A stretch of DNA of 64,000 nt from Himantopus leucocephalus. Lineage: Eukaryota; Chordata; Aves; Charadriiformes; Recurvirostridae. The stretch's first letter is position 1. Each line of letters begins with the position of its first letter. The translations under genes and the position numbers were made by a program. Positions 26,201-38,985 of this stretch are shown here, in pieces. The notes under the pieces were generated by a model that ran no database searches, was not told the origin of the DNA, and was given only the letters and a program-made list of their open reading frames with translations. Location: contig RSEF01000001.1 of the NCBI GenBank assembly GCA_003993805.1, forward strand, positions 149,005,610-149,069,609. Reading direction: 5' to 3'.

Positions 26201-29200
26201 GGCCATTGACGCATATATTCTTGCCAAAAAATAATTTCGGCAGAATTTCTGTACTGCTTAGTCAAGAAAGATCTTTTGTTGAATAAAACTGCTGTAGGTT
26301 AGCTGTAGTTCTCCGTGTTTTTGTTTGAATCTTATTAGTGCTGACGTGTATTGGGCATGTTTACGAAGGCAGGGCAGCCCCCTGAATGGCACTCAGCAAT
26401 TCCAGGAACAAAAGGGAGCTTCTTATTTCTGTGTTTTTCACCTAGTTTTAGCGGTAGAATCCATACGTATCTCTTTTTCCTACACTGTTGATTCAGGATG
26501 CAAGGATTCGGTTTTCTATGTTGTGTCAATTCAATTACTCGCAAATATTTTTTTGGTGGGAAGCAACCATAAACTGTTTCCACATAGGGAGAATTGCTTT
26601 TAACTCTAATAAACCTACTTTGACTGTCTAAAGGTAGGAGACTTTGTCAACTCCACAGCTTCTACAAATAGAGCACAAAAATATGTCTGCTTCCCTGCTA
26701 TGTATATTATGAATTAAAAAACTTTTCATATTTAAATGTGTTTGCAGAGATACTGACAAAATATGTGTTGAAGCTTTGCAAGCATTTTTATTTGGCATTA
26801 TTTTGTAGTTGCAGATTGATCATTAATTGGTATACTGGGATACCATAAGAACCCTGCAGGTGCAAATTTATACTGATACAAACAGCGGGACTGACGATCC
26901 AGGAACATTGATTTCTGGATTTACGTATAAATATATTATGCACATACACGTAAATATATGTCTATATAGATTTCATTAATTTTATGCACGTATTTATACT
27001 GCTTGTGTTAGTATATAAAGGCAATACTAAGTATGTTTGTATGTATGTGTGTGTAGACCTGTTTGTCTAGCATAGAAATACATGTAATTTCTAGTAATGT
27101 CTAAATTCATGAATAGCTAGAATCTTGAATTTGAATAAATACACGTATGGCTATATTTTAAGTAAGTACTACATACAGTTTCATATACATGTTTAGGTCA
27201 GCAAAAATATAATTGATCACATAGATATATAAACTACACGTTAATTGTTTTACGGGGTATCCATTTTTAATATTCCATGCACGTATCTTCTTATAGTAGC
27301 TGAATATTTTCACTTCTAATTTTATACTTTCCCTGTGTACTCTTAACTTTACTAACTTTCTATTTAATGGCAGCTATTTAACTAAAAAAAAAATCCAACT
27401 GATATGTAAAGACATAGTATGTCAGTGTTATAGTGATATCTGTTATTGAACATTTAGATAAGTGGCACTTTCCTTTACATTGTACCTAATTGATTCAGAG
27501 TGTAGAAAGTCACTTTCTATAGTGCCAGTTATGCAGGTTTAACATATAGGTAAAACACTATATCCAGCCTGACAAAATGTGGAACTTGGGGACTTTCATT
27601 ATTATTAGATTATTATTAGATTAGATACTGCTTGACAGATATTTCAGTATATTATTTTTTTATGAAAATAAAATGATGACTGGTCACATTTATTAGTATG
27701 GAATATTATGGGATATTACTTAACCCAGAAATAGATGCAAAAAAATAACTAACTGGCTATGCTTCCGTATTTGCAAAGATCCAAAAATATTAAGTTGTTG
27801 CCTGGAAGAAGACCAATGTAGGAATGAACTGTTTTACTACAAAGGTTTTCCAGCTGCTCTTATTTTATTACATTAATATATAAATATTAAGGCAGTCTTT
27901 AGAACATTCTCTCTTTAGTCTAGTGTTATCCAAAGCGACTGTGTTTCCTCCATCTGGTATTTCTTTGGTGGAGTTCAGAAGGATAATAGAAAATGTCAAT
28001 ACAGTAATAACAATATTACCACTTTTTTTGGGGAGGTTGTTTGAGGGGCTTTGGTAAATTTCAGGCTGTATTAGCATAGTTGGAAGTTCCTTGTGTTTAT
28101 GACTGTGGATAATGAACTATGATTTTACAAGTGTTGTCAATACTATGAGATTGTTTTTATTTTATCTACCTAAGATCTTTTAAATAATATAAGCTATAGT
28201 TTTTTAACAGTTACTTTCATAAGTATAGCAGTTGGCAAGTCTTTCAAAAATGTTCACCTACTACTTATTTCCTTCAATTTTTAGTGGAAATGATGGTGCT
28301 GAAGGCATAATCTATTCAGGAAGAACAAGAGAACTTTAAAAAATTGTAAATGGTGCAGCATAATTATCTTTGTTCTTATGACTCTGGTTTCCAAGGAAGC
28401 CAGACTAGGCATTAAGTAAAATGTATTTTCATACTTTTCCATGGATCTCATCCAAACTGTTCAGATAACGGACTTTAAGTCTGTCTTCAAGCTCTGAATT
28501 TGATTATTGTAATGACTTCTCGACTGACCCTTCGTTGCTTATGCATTTTTTGACACTATGATGCTTGAAAATTGGTGGTGGAATATAATGCACAACACAA
28601 ACTTCCTTAGAATGAGATTTGTGTTTAAACAGTGAATAATAAAGCAATAAAAATTGAAAGGAAGCAAATAGATGAGGTTAAGGGCAAATAATAAACTGGT
28701 TTAGAACATTGGGCACAGATTGACCCTTTGTTTAGGAGATATAGTGTCTGCCTCCCAAAGTAACAAAGGTAGGTTTCATAACAGGAAAAGTTACAAACAA
28801 GTCACCTTTCAAAGGTAGAACATTTACATGTTTTAGCATAACAGTATGTTTTCTTATAACTGATAAATAGAAAGAGTAAGCAAATTCTTGTAGTACTTTA
28901 CCAGGGAATGATAAAGCTAGGTGGGAGAGTATGGCTAAAAGCACTTACCACGCATAGTAGGTTAAAACTCACACTGTTCAGTGGCGTTGAGGGGTGAGTG
29001 GAAGGGTATGAATATGTGTGTCTATACGTTAAGTATGTATATTCTGAACTTATTTTAAGGTATAACCTTATTTTAATGAAAATATTTTAAAAAAATAAAG
29101 TGACAGCAAATACATTTTCAGACAAAGGTGAAGGTGGTTAATAGTATTGCTTTAAATAGGAAGAAACCCACCCCAAAACCTGGATGCAAAAATCTCCCAA

Positions 29201-29745
29201 ATAGGCACTGCAGAACACTCAATATTCAGATTTCTCTCAAGCTTTAATTTAATATGTTAAATTACTCCATGAAGAGAAATCCAAATTACTTTAACTCTGC
29301 CCTGTAATGACATACAATCATAGAAGCATGATTAAAACATTTTAGTTCTTCATCTTATGTTGAACAATTTTCATGACCTATTATTTTTTTTTCATATTAT
29401 CTGAACTCAAAACACAAATCCAGCAACGATCCCAGTACTTTCTATTTCAGGCTTTACAAGTGTACAACTATTATGATATTCTTTGGCCCTCTTTTTTTCA
29501 GTAAAATGTACACTTCCCAGCAAAATGATAATACTTGTATGTATCCTCAGCACTGTGAAACCTATACATAGGGGTTCATACCAATTAGAAATGGTGCCTA
29601 ATTTGGAAAGCCTGAATACTCCGTGAAGAGGGAAACTCNGAGAGGAAAGCTCTTCCAGAAGGTTGCTGACTGGAAAGCCGTGTTGGGTTGCTAAAGCACA
29701 CATTGGACTCAAAGCCTGGGATGGATGATAAGGCTGTGTGTTCCC

Positions 29746-29838
29746 TCTTTCTCCCAGCTGTATTTTTACCTCTCCCCCAAACCAGCCACCCNTCTTTCTC
29801 CCAGCTGTATTTTTACCTCTCCCCCAAACCAGCCACCC
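29746..29838. repeat. 46-bp exact duplication flanking a single N
   Basis: The pyrimidine-rich block at 29746-29791 is repeated exactly at 29793-29838, with only N at 29792 between the copies. This is the same signature as at 4397-4488 and is best explained as unmerged overlapping contig ends. It lies about 170 bases before a 100-base gap, in a region that evidently assembled poorly. Confidence 0.9.
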
Positions 29839-30007
29839 ACCAGCCATCCAGCCCTCTATGTCTCTTGGCATCTCTTGACCCTCCACGCAGGATGCCTTTT
29901 CCTTTGCTAGGAAGGAAGTTGTTGCCCTTGAGAGTGAACACCCACGCTGATGATGCGGGGAGAGAAGATTCCTGCCCTTTACAGCTTTCACGTCTCGTTT
30001 ATAATGC

Positions 30008-30107
30008 NNNNNNNNNNNNNNNNNNNNNNNNNNNNNNNNNNNNNNNNNNNNNNNNNNNNNNNNNNNNNNNNNNNNNNNNNNNNNNNNNNNNNNNNNNNNN
30101 NNNNNNN
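30008..30107. other. Assembly gap (100 N)
   Basis: Exactly 100 Ns, a common placeholder for a gap of unknown size. The left flank is GC- and pyrimidine-rich. Any frame translated across it is meaningless. Confidence 0.98.
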
Positions 30108-33100
30108 TTAGATGATTTTAGCATAGTATGACTATACTGAGTTATTCCTGGACCTTCTATAAATGCTTGCTTAAGCATTTCTTACCCTTTTAAAGTATAA
30201 ACGCTTAATTGAAAGTGCATTGTCTTCATCAATTAAATGCTTAGAACATGTTGGGTAGCTAATAAATAAGTAATATATCACTGATTTTCTTGATGCTGCG
30301 CCTTGATGGTGCCATCAGGATTGCTTTTTATGATAGCCTTTTCTTTTTCAGTTTCTGCAGGCTGGAGTGGAAGTATCACTTGTTTTACAAATTTCTCCTT
30401 TGTGTGGGGTGTGGGCCCTAAGCCGTATCCCAGTTTATGACTGTGGAAGGGGAGCACATGCAGGGTTGTTGGACAATGCCTTGGACAAAAGCACTCGAGG
30501 GACTGGAGCTCTGGGCTGTCTCTGTACCTTATGGGTCCCCTCCGTTAGAGCTTACCGACCTGCTTTCAGCTGTCCCCAGTTGCCAAGATGTGAGACTTTG
30601 CTGTAGCTAGAATTGCGCTGCAAAATGTAGAAAATACTGTGCCGCCTGCTACCGCCTGGTTGTCTGCGCATACACCTTGTCTCCTCTGACAGAGCTCCAT
30701 GAGATTCTGAGAGCTGAAAACTGGAAAGTGAACCAAAAGGGACAAGCAATGAGTCCATAGTCAGGAGTATGGTTTTGTAGAAATATTTCCCCATCCATCT
30801 CAATTGCAATGCTATTGCACTTCCAGAATTTGGGGGCTGTTTATGTGTTTGTATTGAATGCGTGCTCAAACTTGCATCAGTTTGACTCTGAAAGCAACAG
30901 GGTTTGGTGGTTTGGATTTTTTTCCATGCTCACAACATTTGCATTTTTGGAGAAATTAACATTTCCTGCCAAAATGTAATCTCAGCCTTCTCTTTTGAAA
31001 CTTTGCAATTTTAGCTTCCTTACAGTATGTTGGCCATAATAACTTAAAGTAGCAGTATGATCCTATAATTACATTTTACAGTATGAGAGGGATCAAATTC
31101 AGCACAGATGAGAAATGCAATTGGAGTGCCTATGGCTAGCTTTTTCCTTTGTGATTTGTCTGTTCAATTAGTTGTGATATTGAGAATGATCTTCTAAACT
31201 ACGACAGACCCCTCATCCATAGCCTTTTAGGGGCCCACAGAACATTGGCTGCAGAAACCAAATGCTTGATTTGAAACAAAAATTTGAAATAGCAAGGATA
31301 TTTTGCTTAAGTAATATACAACTTCATATCTATACAGAAGTTGATGGGTTTTTAAGGAAAAAAAAAGGGAAATCTCTGTGGACATTTGTGACTTTGGAAT
31401 AGACGGTATTCCACTGTGCTATCATCTCTGCCAGTTGTGTCTGTAAAGTATAGAAATGATTTTACTTAATTTTACTGTGGCAATTCCCAAAGGCTCAATT
31501 AAAGAAAAAAGTCCTGCAATATAAGATCTTGTACACGTACATAAGATGTAATCCCAGCTTCAAGAAACAGTCATTCAACTATGCTTAGAACAAAATATGA
31601 AAGCAAGCATGACAGGTATGTAAGAATTTTATATGGTCACAGTAATATTCAGGCGACCTGTTGGCATCATGTAATGGGTAAGATTAAATAAGAAACAAAT
31701 TTTAAATTAATACTGGCTAGTTCTACTAGTCAGTGGAGGCAATACTATTTGATTTCTTATAATTGTTCTGGTTTGAAATACAGTAGCCTCACTCCCCCTT
31801 GTCACTATGCTGAAAAGTCTGGATTCTTGTGCCCTTCATCTAGGAGAAGAGTTCCCAGTGCAACTTCTGGCTCTGTATGTCCTGTCTCATGTGCCAGTCT
31901 AATACAAATTAATTCTGATATCCAAACTGATGTTCATACACTGTTTTAACAGTACGCTCTATTGACTGAAAATTTACACTCCCTAAATTTAAAAAAAGAA
32001 CTGAAATATGAGAGATTCCAAAATACTGATCTTTAGCTCATATCTTATGATATCATATGAGCTAGAGATTCTTGTCTGTCTCATAAGTGTTTCAGATTTT
32101 ATTTCTTAATGAAATTATTGTTTTGATATCAAATTCTTTTTCCAAAAGATATTCTAAATAAAATGAAAATAAAAATCTGATACAATGAGAAGAGGTATTT
32201 CATGTAACATATGCAACAGCTCAGATAAATTACAATAAATAGTAATAAAATGTAGTCTTTTTTTTAAAAAGCTAAAAAGTACAGAGGGGCCTTTTCGATG
32301 CCGTTACTTCCTGGTACCATACTATACGAATCATTTCTTACCGCATTACTTACTGTAGGCTCACCATTGGTGGGTGATAAATCATTGTTAATCCCAGGAG
32401 AGATGAAGATGGGAGCAGCAATCTGCTGTTAGGCTGAGTGAAGAGATGGGAGCAAGAGGGGGATGGAGGTCTTGAGTCCCAGGACTAATATCAGGATGGG
32501 ATTGTTAATATACAGCTCTTTCAGGGGTATGCCTAAAATCAGCATTTTTTTCTGTATTTTTTTCCTGTAATTCCACCTGTAATTCACACACATTTTGAAA
32601 TACATACTTGAAAGGTATTAAACTTCTATTTTTGCCTCAGAAGATAAATCCTAACACAAATAAACTGGAACATCTCTGATGGTAGATAGTACTGGAAGAT
32701 TTCTTAGCACACTCGGAGTATCAGAGCTGGAGGAAGCAATGGCTAATTTCAAGATGATGAAGAAAAAAAATAATAAAAGTGCTTCCCTGATCAAAATAAT
32801 CCAGGTTTTCTCTTTTTCTAAAAGTATCCCCGTACATGCAAACATAACTTAAGACTTGTCAAACCCTCCTGTTTACCCCATGCAGTTTATATTGAGATTT
32901 CATGCTATGTATGAATAACAATATCAATTCAAGCTTGTGATGCATTTGAATGTCTGAGAAACTTTCCATATCTAAGTATAGCTGAGAGATAAAATTAGTT
33001 TAAAGGTAAAAAAGAAAACACATCAACTGTCATTAACTACCAGAGAAATGAAAACATCCTGTGACAAAGTAAAAGAACCTACATTGCTGTGTTGGTTATA

Positions 33101-34907
33101 TAGATTAATGTTCTATTGGTAAGCACCCAGTGCTTTACTCTAAGACTGGCAGTTGCTGTAGGTTCCTGCATTCCCCACTGAAACTTATCTCTGCACTTCT
33201 GGAGATGTACTGGCTACTTTGAAATGTGAGGCTATACGCTCGAGTTTTGTTATTTGCTATGATACAGTAAAACTTTAAAAGAGATTTAAAGACAGACAGC
33301 TGTTCACAACATATGTGTCTCATGGGAGAAGCATTAAGCAGACTCGTTAAGCCATAGCTAATGACAGTGTGTGTAAACTTTATTTCCAGATTAAGCCAGC
33401 AGCATATGGAGAATATAACTCATTCAAACTGAATTTGAGCAATATCTATCGTACTAAGTTACTAAAGAGAAGAAAACATATTGATGAGTGTATGGATGAT
33501 GGTTCATCTGAGTAGGTATTTAAAGTGTTTTATTTGTGTCCCAAAGACTCTAAGCACATACATGCAAGAAATCCCTTCAAAGGAATAATTGAAGGAACTA
33601 TTAAAATATTTGACTGACATCATCAGTTTTAAAAAAATTAAAATTTTTCAATCCAAAAATAGATGTTTTCAATGCCTTTCCCGATATACCAAACCTGACT
33701 ATATTCTGTAAACTATAAAAGGGGGAAAATATATGTGCAGATATGCAAGAGATTGGTAGAGGTGAATGCTTGAAAGAGAAAGTCCCTGTGTTTTTCCAGT
33801 AGTCATGGACCTCCTGGTTGCTGTATGGTCTTTCCTATGGTTCCTGTTTCCCCAGTGTAGATGGATGCTGGGAGCTGCTGGGGTAGTGGGTCACTGCAGG
33901 ATGGCCCTACCAATGTTGGGGGTCTTCCATGGCACAGAGTGTTCTTCAGCTTGGCGTAAGCGAGCCACATTTGCTTTTCTGTGAGTAAGTGCTTGCTGTG
34001 GGAGGGCTAGCACTGAGGGTTAAAATTCATCAATACGTTGAAAACTCTGCTGTGTGAGGGAGCTCCTGCATTGCGGCCCTTTTTCATCCCAAAGGGTGAT
34101 AGGTACCCACTTACGGAAAGGACCCACTCAAGATGCCTGGTGAGGTTATGCAAACTTTGGGTGAATTTATACGATGATGCAATCTTTTCTTTCATGTGCT
34201 TAAGTAGGGGCAGGTGCTGTTCTCTTCCCTGCATTTGATTACAACCTTCAACTTAAAAAATGGGATGCAGCTTGGGGGGGAAAGGGCATTTTATTAGATG
34301 TACAATAATGTTTTCACCCTCTTTTGAGCATTTTGCATGATCACTCTTGAGGAAAAAGTGACCTTTCCTTTCAGATCCACCAATCAGAGCAGCAATGATG
34401 AAGCTTTTTGTGATTTTTACATTGTCTTTCCCTCTGCTGAATTCGGGTTTTTTTTCAGAGTTGGTAGACACATGCTCCAGCTCTGCTGAAATTCTGATGC
34501 ACTGAAATGCTAATGCAGGAAGGATGCTATGAATTACTGTAGTTCTTTTTGGGTAAGAATATTATCAGAGACACATTTTTTTACCCCTTTACTTGATGAC
34601 TTCCAGCTTTGTCTGTATTTACACAAATTGGAAACCTTTGTCTGAACATACAGTGAATTACTCTAAGTAATACCACCTCTTTAGATTAATAATTTTATTG
34701 TAATGTCTTTTGTTAAAAGAGGCTGGGTAAAGAGAGTGATAAGCTAATAAAACATTTTTCTGAACACCTGAAAAACATTTAAATGAAGTCTGAATTTTGA
34801 ACAGTTTTAAATGGATTCTTGCTCTGCCTAAATCAGTTTACATGTACTCACTTGAAAGCAATGTAATTTTTTTGTCAAATAAATCACTACAACTGTTTAG
34901 GAAAAAT

Positions 34908-34934
34908 CAAACAAACAAGCAAGCAAACAAAACC
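34908..34934. repeat. (CAAA/CAAG)n simple repeat
   Basis: A short run of four-base CAAA and CAAG units with minor variation, within AT-rich intron. Confidence 0.8.
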
Positions 34935-37900
34935 AATTTGGAATTTTTCTCTTAAATCTCATAATGCTCAACTTCAGCACTGTTAACGTCAGTGAAGGCT
35001 TTAGATTTTAATGTGTACAACATCAAAATAATTTTGAATGAATTAGGAAGCTATTTTAGTCTAATCATTGCCTCTATTGTGTCTATTGTGTGCAGAGTTG
35101 AGCGTTTGCAGTATAGGGGTGCAAGTAAATTGTTGAACTACAGGTAAATGATTGTCACAAGTTAAAAATTCAGATGTGAGAGGACTTATTTTGTAATGAC
35201 TCTGCTTAGAGTTGGCAACGAAACTGTCAATCCAAGGAAGAAAATAACAGAAAAGTAAAGGAGAGGATGCTTGTTTTTTACATTTTTTTTTACTGACATA
35301 TCCTAAGCATGGTAGGAACCAAAGTTCACCCTGAAGTTCAAGACCGGAGTGCCTCACTGAATGACTCCTGCCTGCAGAACAGGCTCTGAATCTGCTGTCA
35401 CGTGTTTTCCTTGGAGGAACTCGTTTCCTTCCTGAGGAGGTCTGCAAGGTCAGGCAAATATCCGATCTTGGAAGCTGCCTGTCTCAGGGTTGCTCTCTCT
35501 GAGTCATTATTTCTACAGAAAAATTCATAGGGAAAGTCTGTCAGAAACCCTGGAGTGTAGCTAAGAGCCTCAGTGATGGGAAGCCATTTTAAACTGAGCA
35601 TGCCAGGTAGAAGAGAAGTGTTTTGCAGCTTTGGGGTTTTGTTCTCTTATATTGTATATATGTAATTCAGTATTCTTGTTCAAGAGTCAGAAATCATGTA
35701 AGTGGTTTCCAGTGCTGTGAAGCAGTAAGAGCTCAGTTTTGTGGGTAAAGGGCCTCCTGTCCAGGCTTAAAAATTTGGCCTTATTACTACTTTTGCTTTA
35801 TATTATGTGTAGAGTATAGACCAAATTCTGGCCTCAGGCACACCAGCAGAATCCCACATTGCTTCAGCAAACATTATCAGATTTTTGGATTATTCTTACT
35901 TATTAGTTATTTATTTATTAGGTATTTATTATTGACTAGTTGGGGTTTTCCTTATTTATGCTGTTATCACTGAGGGTACATTATGGGATCACTGAACTGA
36001 TTTAACAAGCCCACTGCTGCCAAAAAATGGTTCACCCTGTTACGTGAGCTGATTCCCTCCCTTTTCTGCTGACAGCAAGCAGCCCCAGCAGTGCAGTGGT
36101 GCAGGCATGCGTGAGGTGGGACCACTGAGTCTAGTCCATTTTCCCCCTCTTCAGGCACCCAGCCGTCTTCACTGACCTCACAGGTGTACTGTAGGAAGAC
36201 TACTGCACCAGATCCTGAGGGCAGATGCACAAATCAAGTGTCTAAAATATAATTTCCCAACCACCAAATCAACGGAATGGCTGGTTTCTGTGGGTCCACC
36301 ATTTTCCCCCTCCTGTAGTGATGCATCCCTACCGCCTCCTGAGCATCTGTGCCACGTCTGTCCGATCCCACCCTGAGCTATGCCAGCTCTCAAGTACGGT
36401 AAAAAAACAACTCCACATAGTGAATAATTTTCTGGATGTCTAGCAGGTTGAATTGACTCAGCGATGGGTCAGATTTACTCTGGTTCTGGCACAGAGTAAA
36501 GATAAGGATCTTGCAGAGTAGGACAGGGAGGAAAAGAATTGAATGGACTTTAAATATTATCCTAAGCAAGGAGGAGCAATTCCACTTATAGCCCTTAACT
36601 GTGTATAAGAAGGGGATATAGCAACTTCTCTATGACCAGCTCTGCTAAGGGTCATTCTCTTTATCAGCACAGACCACCGTGAAGATGTACAGATGTGACT
36701 CTTGACATTGAGTCAAGTTTTCAGAATTTGAGGAAAGCTGAAAAAAGAAAGCTTTCTTTTTCCTTGTGTCGTTAAGTGGCGAAAAAGTATTTTTGCCAAT
36801 AAAAACAACTGTATTGAAAAACAGAGCAGAATAAAGTACAGAGGTACAAAAGTGGTGCTCTAACTATGCCTATACAAAGACTTTTTTCAGTACAAAAATT
36901 CCCTGCAGAAGTTACGCCCCTCACATGATGTTAATGCTCTGGCAAAAGCTTCTAATGTAACTTCTAATGTGAAGTTGCGGCTTTTGTTGGGAACAGTGGT
37001 AGGAGAACAAATTTGATCTTCGGAGGTTTTTTAGCCCCCCTGCTATGAATTTTGCCCAATGATTAGGCTTCATGTCACCCCCTAGTATGTGCTTAGAACT
37101 TACTGTAAGTCCTCCAGACAGTTCCAAAAAACTGAACAAATATTTCACAAATCTGGTTTAAAGTTTGAGCTTGGAAGCAGTCACAGAAGTCATTTGTTTT
37201 AGATTTCCTTGAGAACCCTTACTAAATTTCTAGTAGGAATATAACCTTTTCTGCTTTGGGAAAAGTTCATCCATGAAAAATATAGACAAAGCTGAGGATT
37301 TGTTATTTATGTATTTATTTTGATTTATACACATGACTTTTGAAATAGTCCTGGAATATTCCTTAAAATATAGTGGAATGGATCTTTATGGTAATTCCCT
37401 TTTAACCACAAACCAGCAGGACCTCAATAACTGTGCTGCAACAGGTGTAGATATATCTGATTTTTAAGAACTCCTGTCAGAGCCTTCCCACTTTCTCACA
37501 GACTGCAGGATCAAATGGGCTTAGGAGTCATGCTTACTAAAACGAGGCTATTCTAAACTAAATAAAGAGCAAATTCCAAAACACATCAGAGCTAATTTGC
37601 CATTGTTTTCACCATAAGCCATAATGAATCCTCATCAAATGAATGCAGCTGCTATGGTGCTGTATCCAAAATAATGTAATTAAATTGCTGCTTGGGGAAT
37701 TTTAGAATATAAATTTGGCAGAGACTCGTTACTGGCAATTCGACAGCGAAGCATTTATAATCTTATTCAGAGAGGTGATCCTGTGTTCTGTCAGTCGAAG
37801 AACAGAGAGAGGAGAAACAGAATCAGGATGACAAATGACCAGGCCGAAATCTGAAACAAGAAACCACAAGAACTTAAGGCTAATCCAAGCCATGCTGGAA

Positions 37901-38973
37901 AGCCTATTGGGAAGGAAAGGGGAGGACAGGAGGAGAAACCTTAGATGAGTTACATTAGAAAAATTCTCCACTGCGCTCCACGGTGACAAGGTCAATGAGG
38001 AAAGAGGGTCCACCAAAGGGAGCCAGTGGGAGCCACAGCTTTGCCGCCATCAGGGTAAGAAGAGTCACAACCCCAAAGCAGGCAAGGGTAGCTGTCGCGC
38101 ATCATGTCTAGAGTTGACTCATCCTCCCTGCTGCTCCCCTACAAAAACATTCCCCCCTATGCTGTCAGCAAGCGTGTGGACACTTGATCATAACTTAAAC
38201 AACCTCCATCTGGGGGAAAGCACTGATGTTGGGCAGCTTGGCCTCTTGCGTGATGAATTCCCCTGGAGCTGTCAGGACCCAGGCTGGCACATGGAGATAC
38301 AACACACAACTCAAACATCTGTAAAAACTTCCGTGATGAATGTGTGCTGAACGCACCAACATTGCCTTTGCTTGGGCTGTTCAAGATCAAACAAGCAATC
38401 ATTAAAGTGCCAAGAGTTATGATGAAGTGACTACTGCAATCATTTTCTTGGTTACAAAACTGTAAAACTAAACACAGTGTCATCCTGTCTCATCAGAAAG
38501 CAGCTTTTATTTCTAATTTGTGTTAAAAGTGACCCCAAATTAAATTCTAATTTCAGGAGAGAGGAATTTGCATTGGGGCCAAATCTGAGCCTTTAAATGC
38601 TTATGTTTAATAAGCCTCAGCATGCCCATTATAATTAAGCATATATGAAATATTGTGGCTTAAAGCATACTTTAGTTTAACAGCTATGTTTCTGTTTCTT
38701 TATATGCTAAGCAAAGCTCCTGGGATTGTGTTTCCAATATGAATATTCAGTATTATGGCTTCACAATTGGATATCCGTGAATATTTAACATTACATGTTC
38801 CCAAAGGAGTTACGTAACACTTCAGCTCAGGGACAGCTGATCAGATGAAGCCAACAAAGTCCTTCACATTATCTTCTTTTTTTTTTATTATTTTTTTTAT
38901 TCCTTAGTGCATAGCAGCTACTGGCAAAGTTGCAGAAGCAGCAACTGACAGCAGTGCTAGAAGAACTAATGGC

Positions 38974-38985
38974 GGGGGGGGGGGG
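38974..38985. repeat. G12 homopolymer
   Basis: Twelve consecutive G residues preceded by GGC and followed by AATTT. Its length is likely to vary between individuals and between reads. Confidence 0.9.

Noticed and set aside
29407..30131. 194- and 147-codon frames on opposite strands
   Set aside because: They cross single Ns, a duplicated block and a 100-N gap, so the translations are assembly artefacts.
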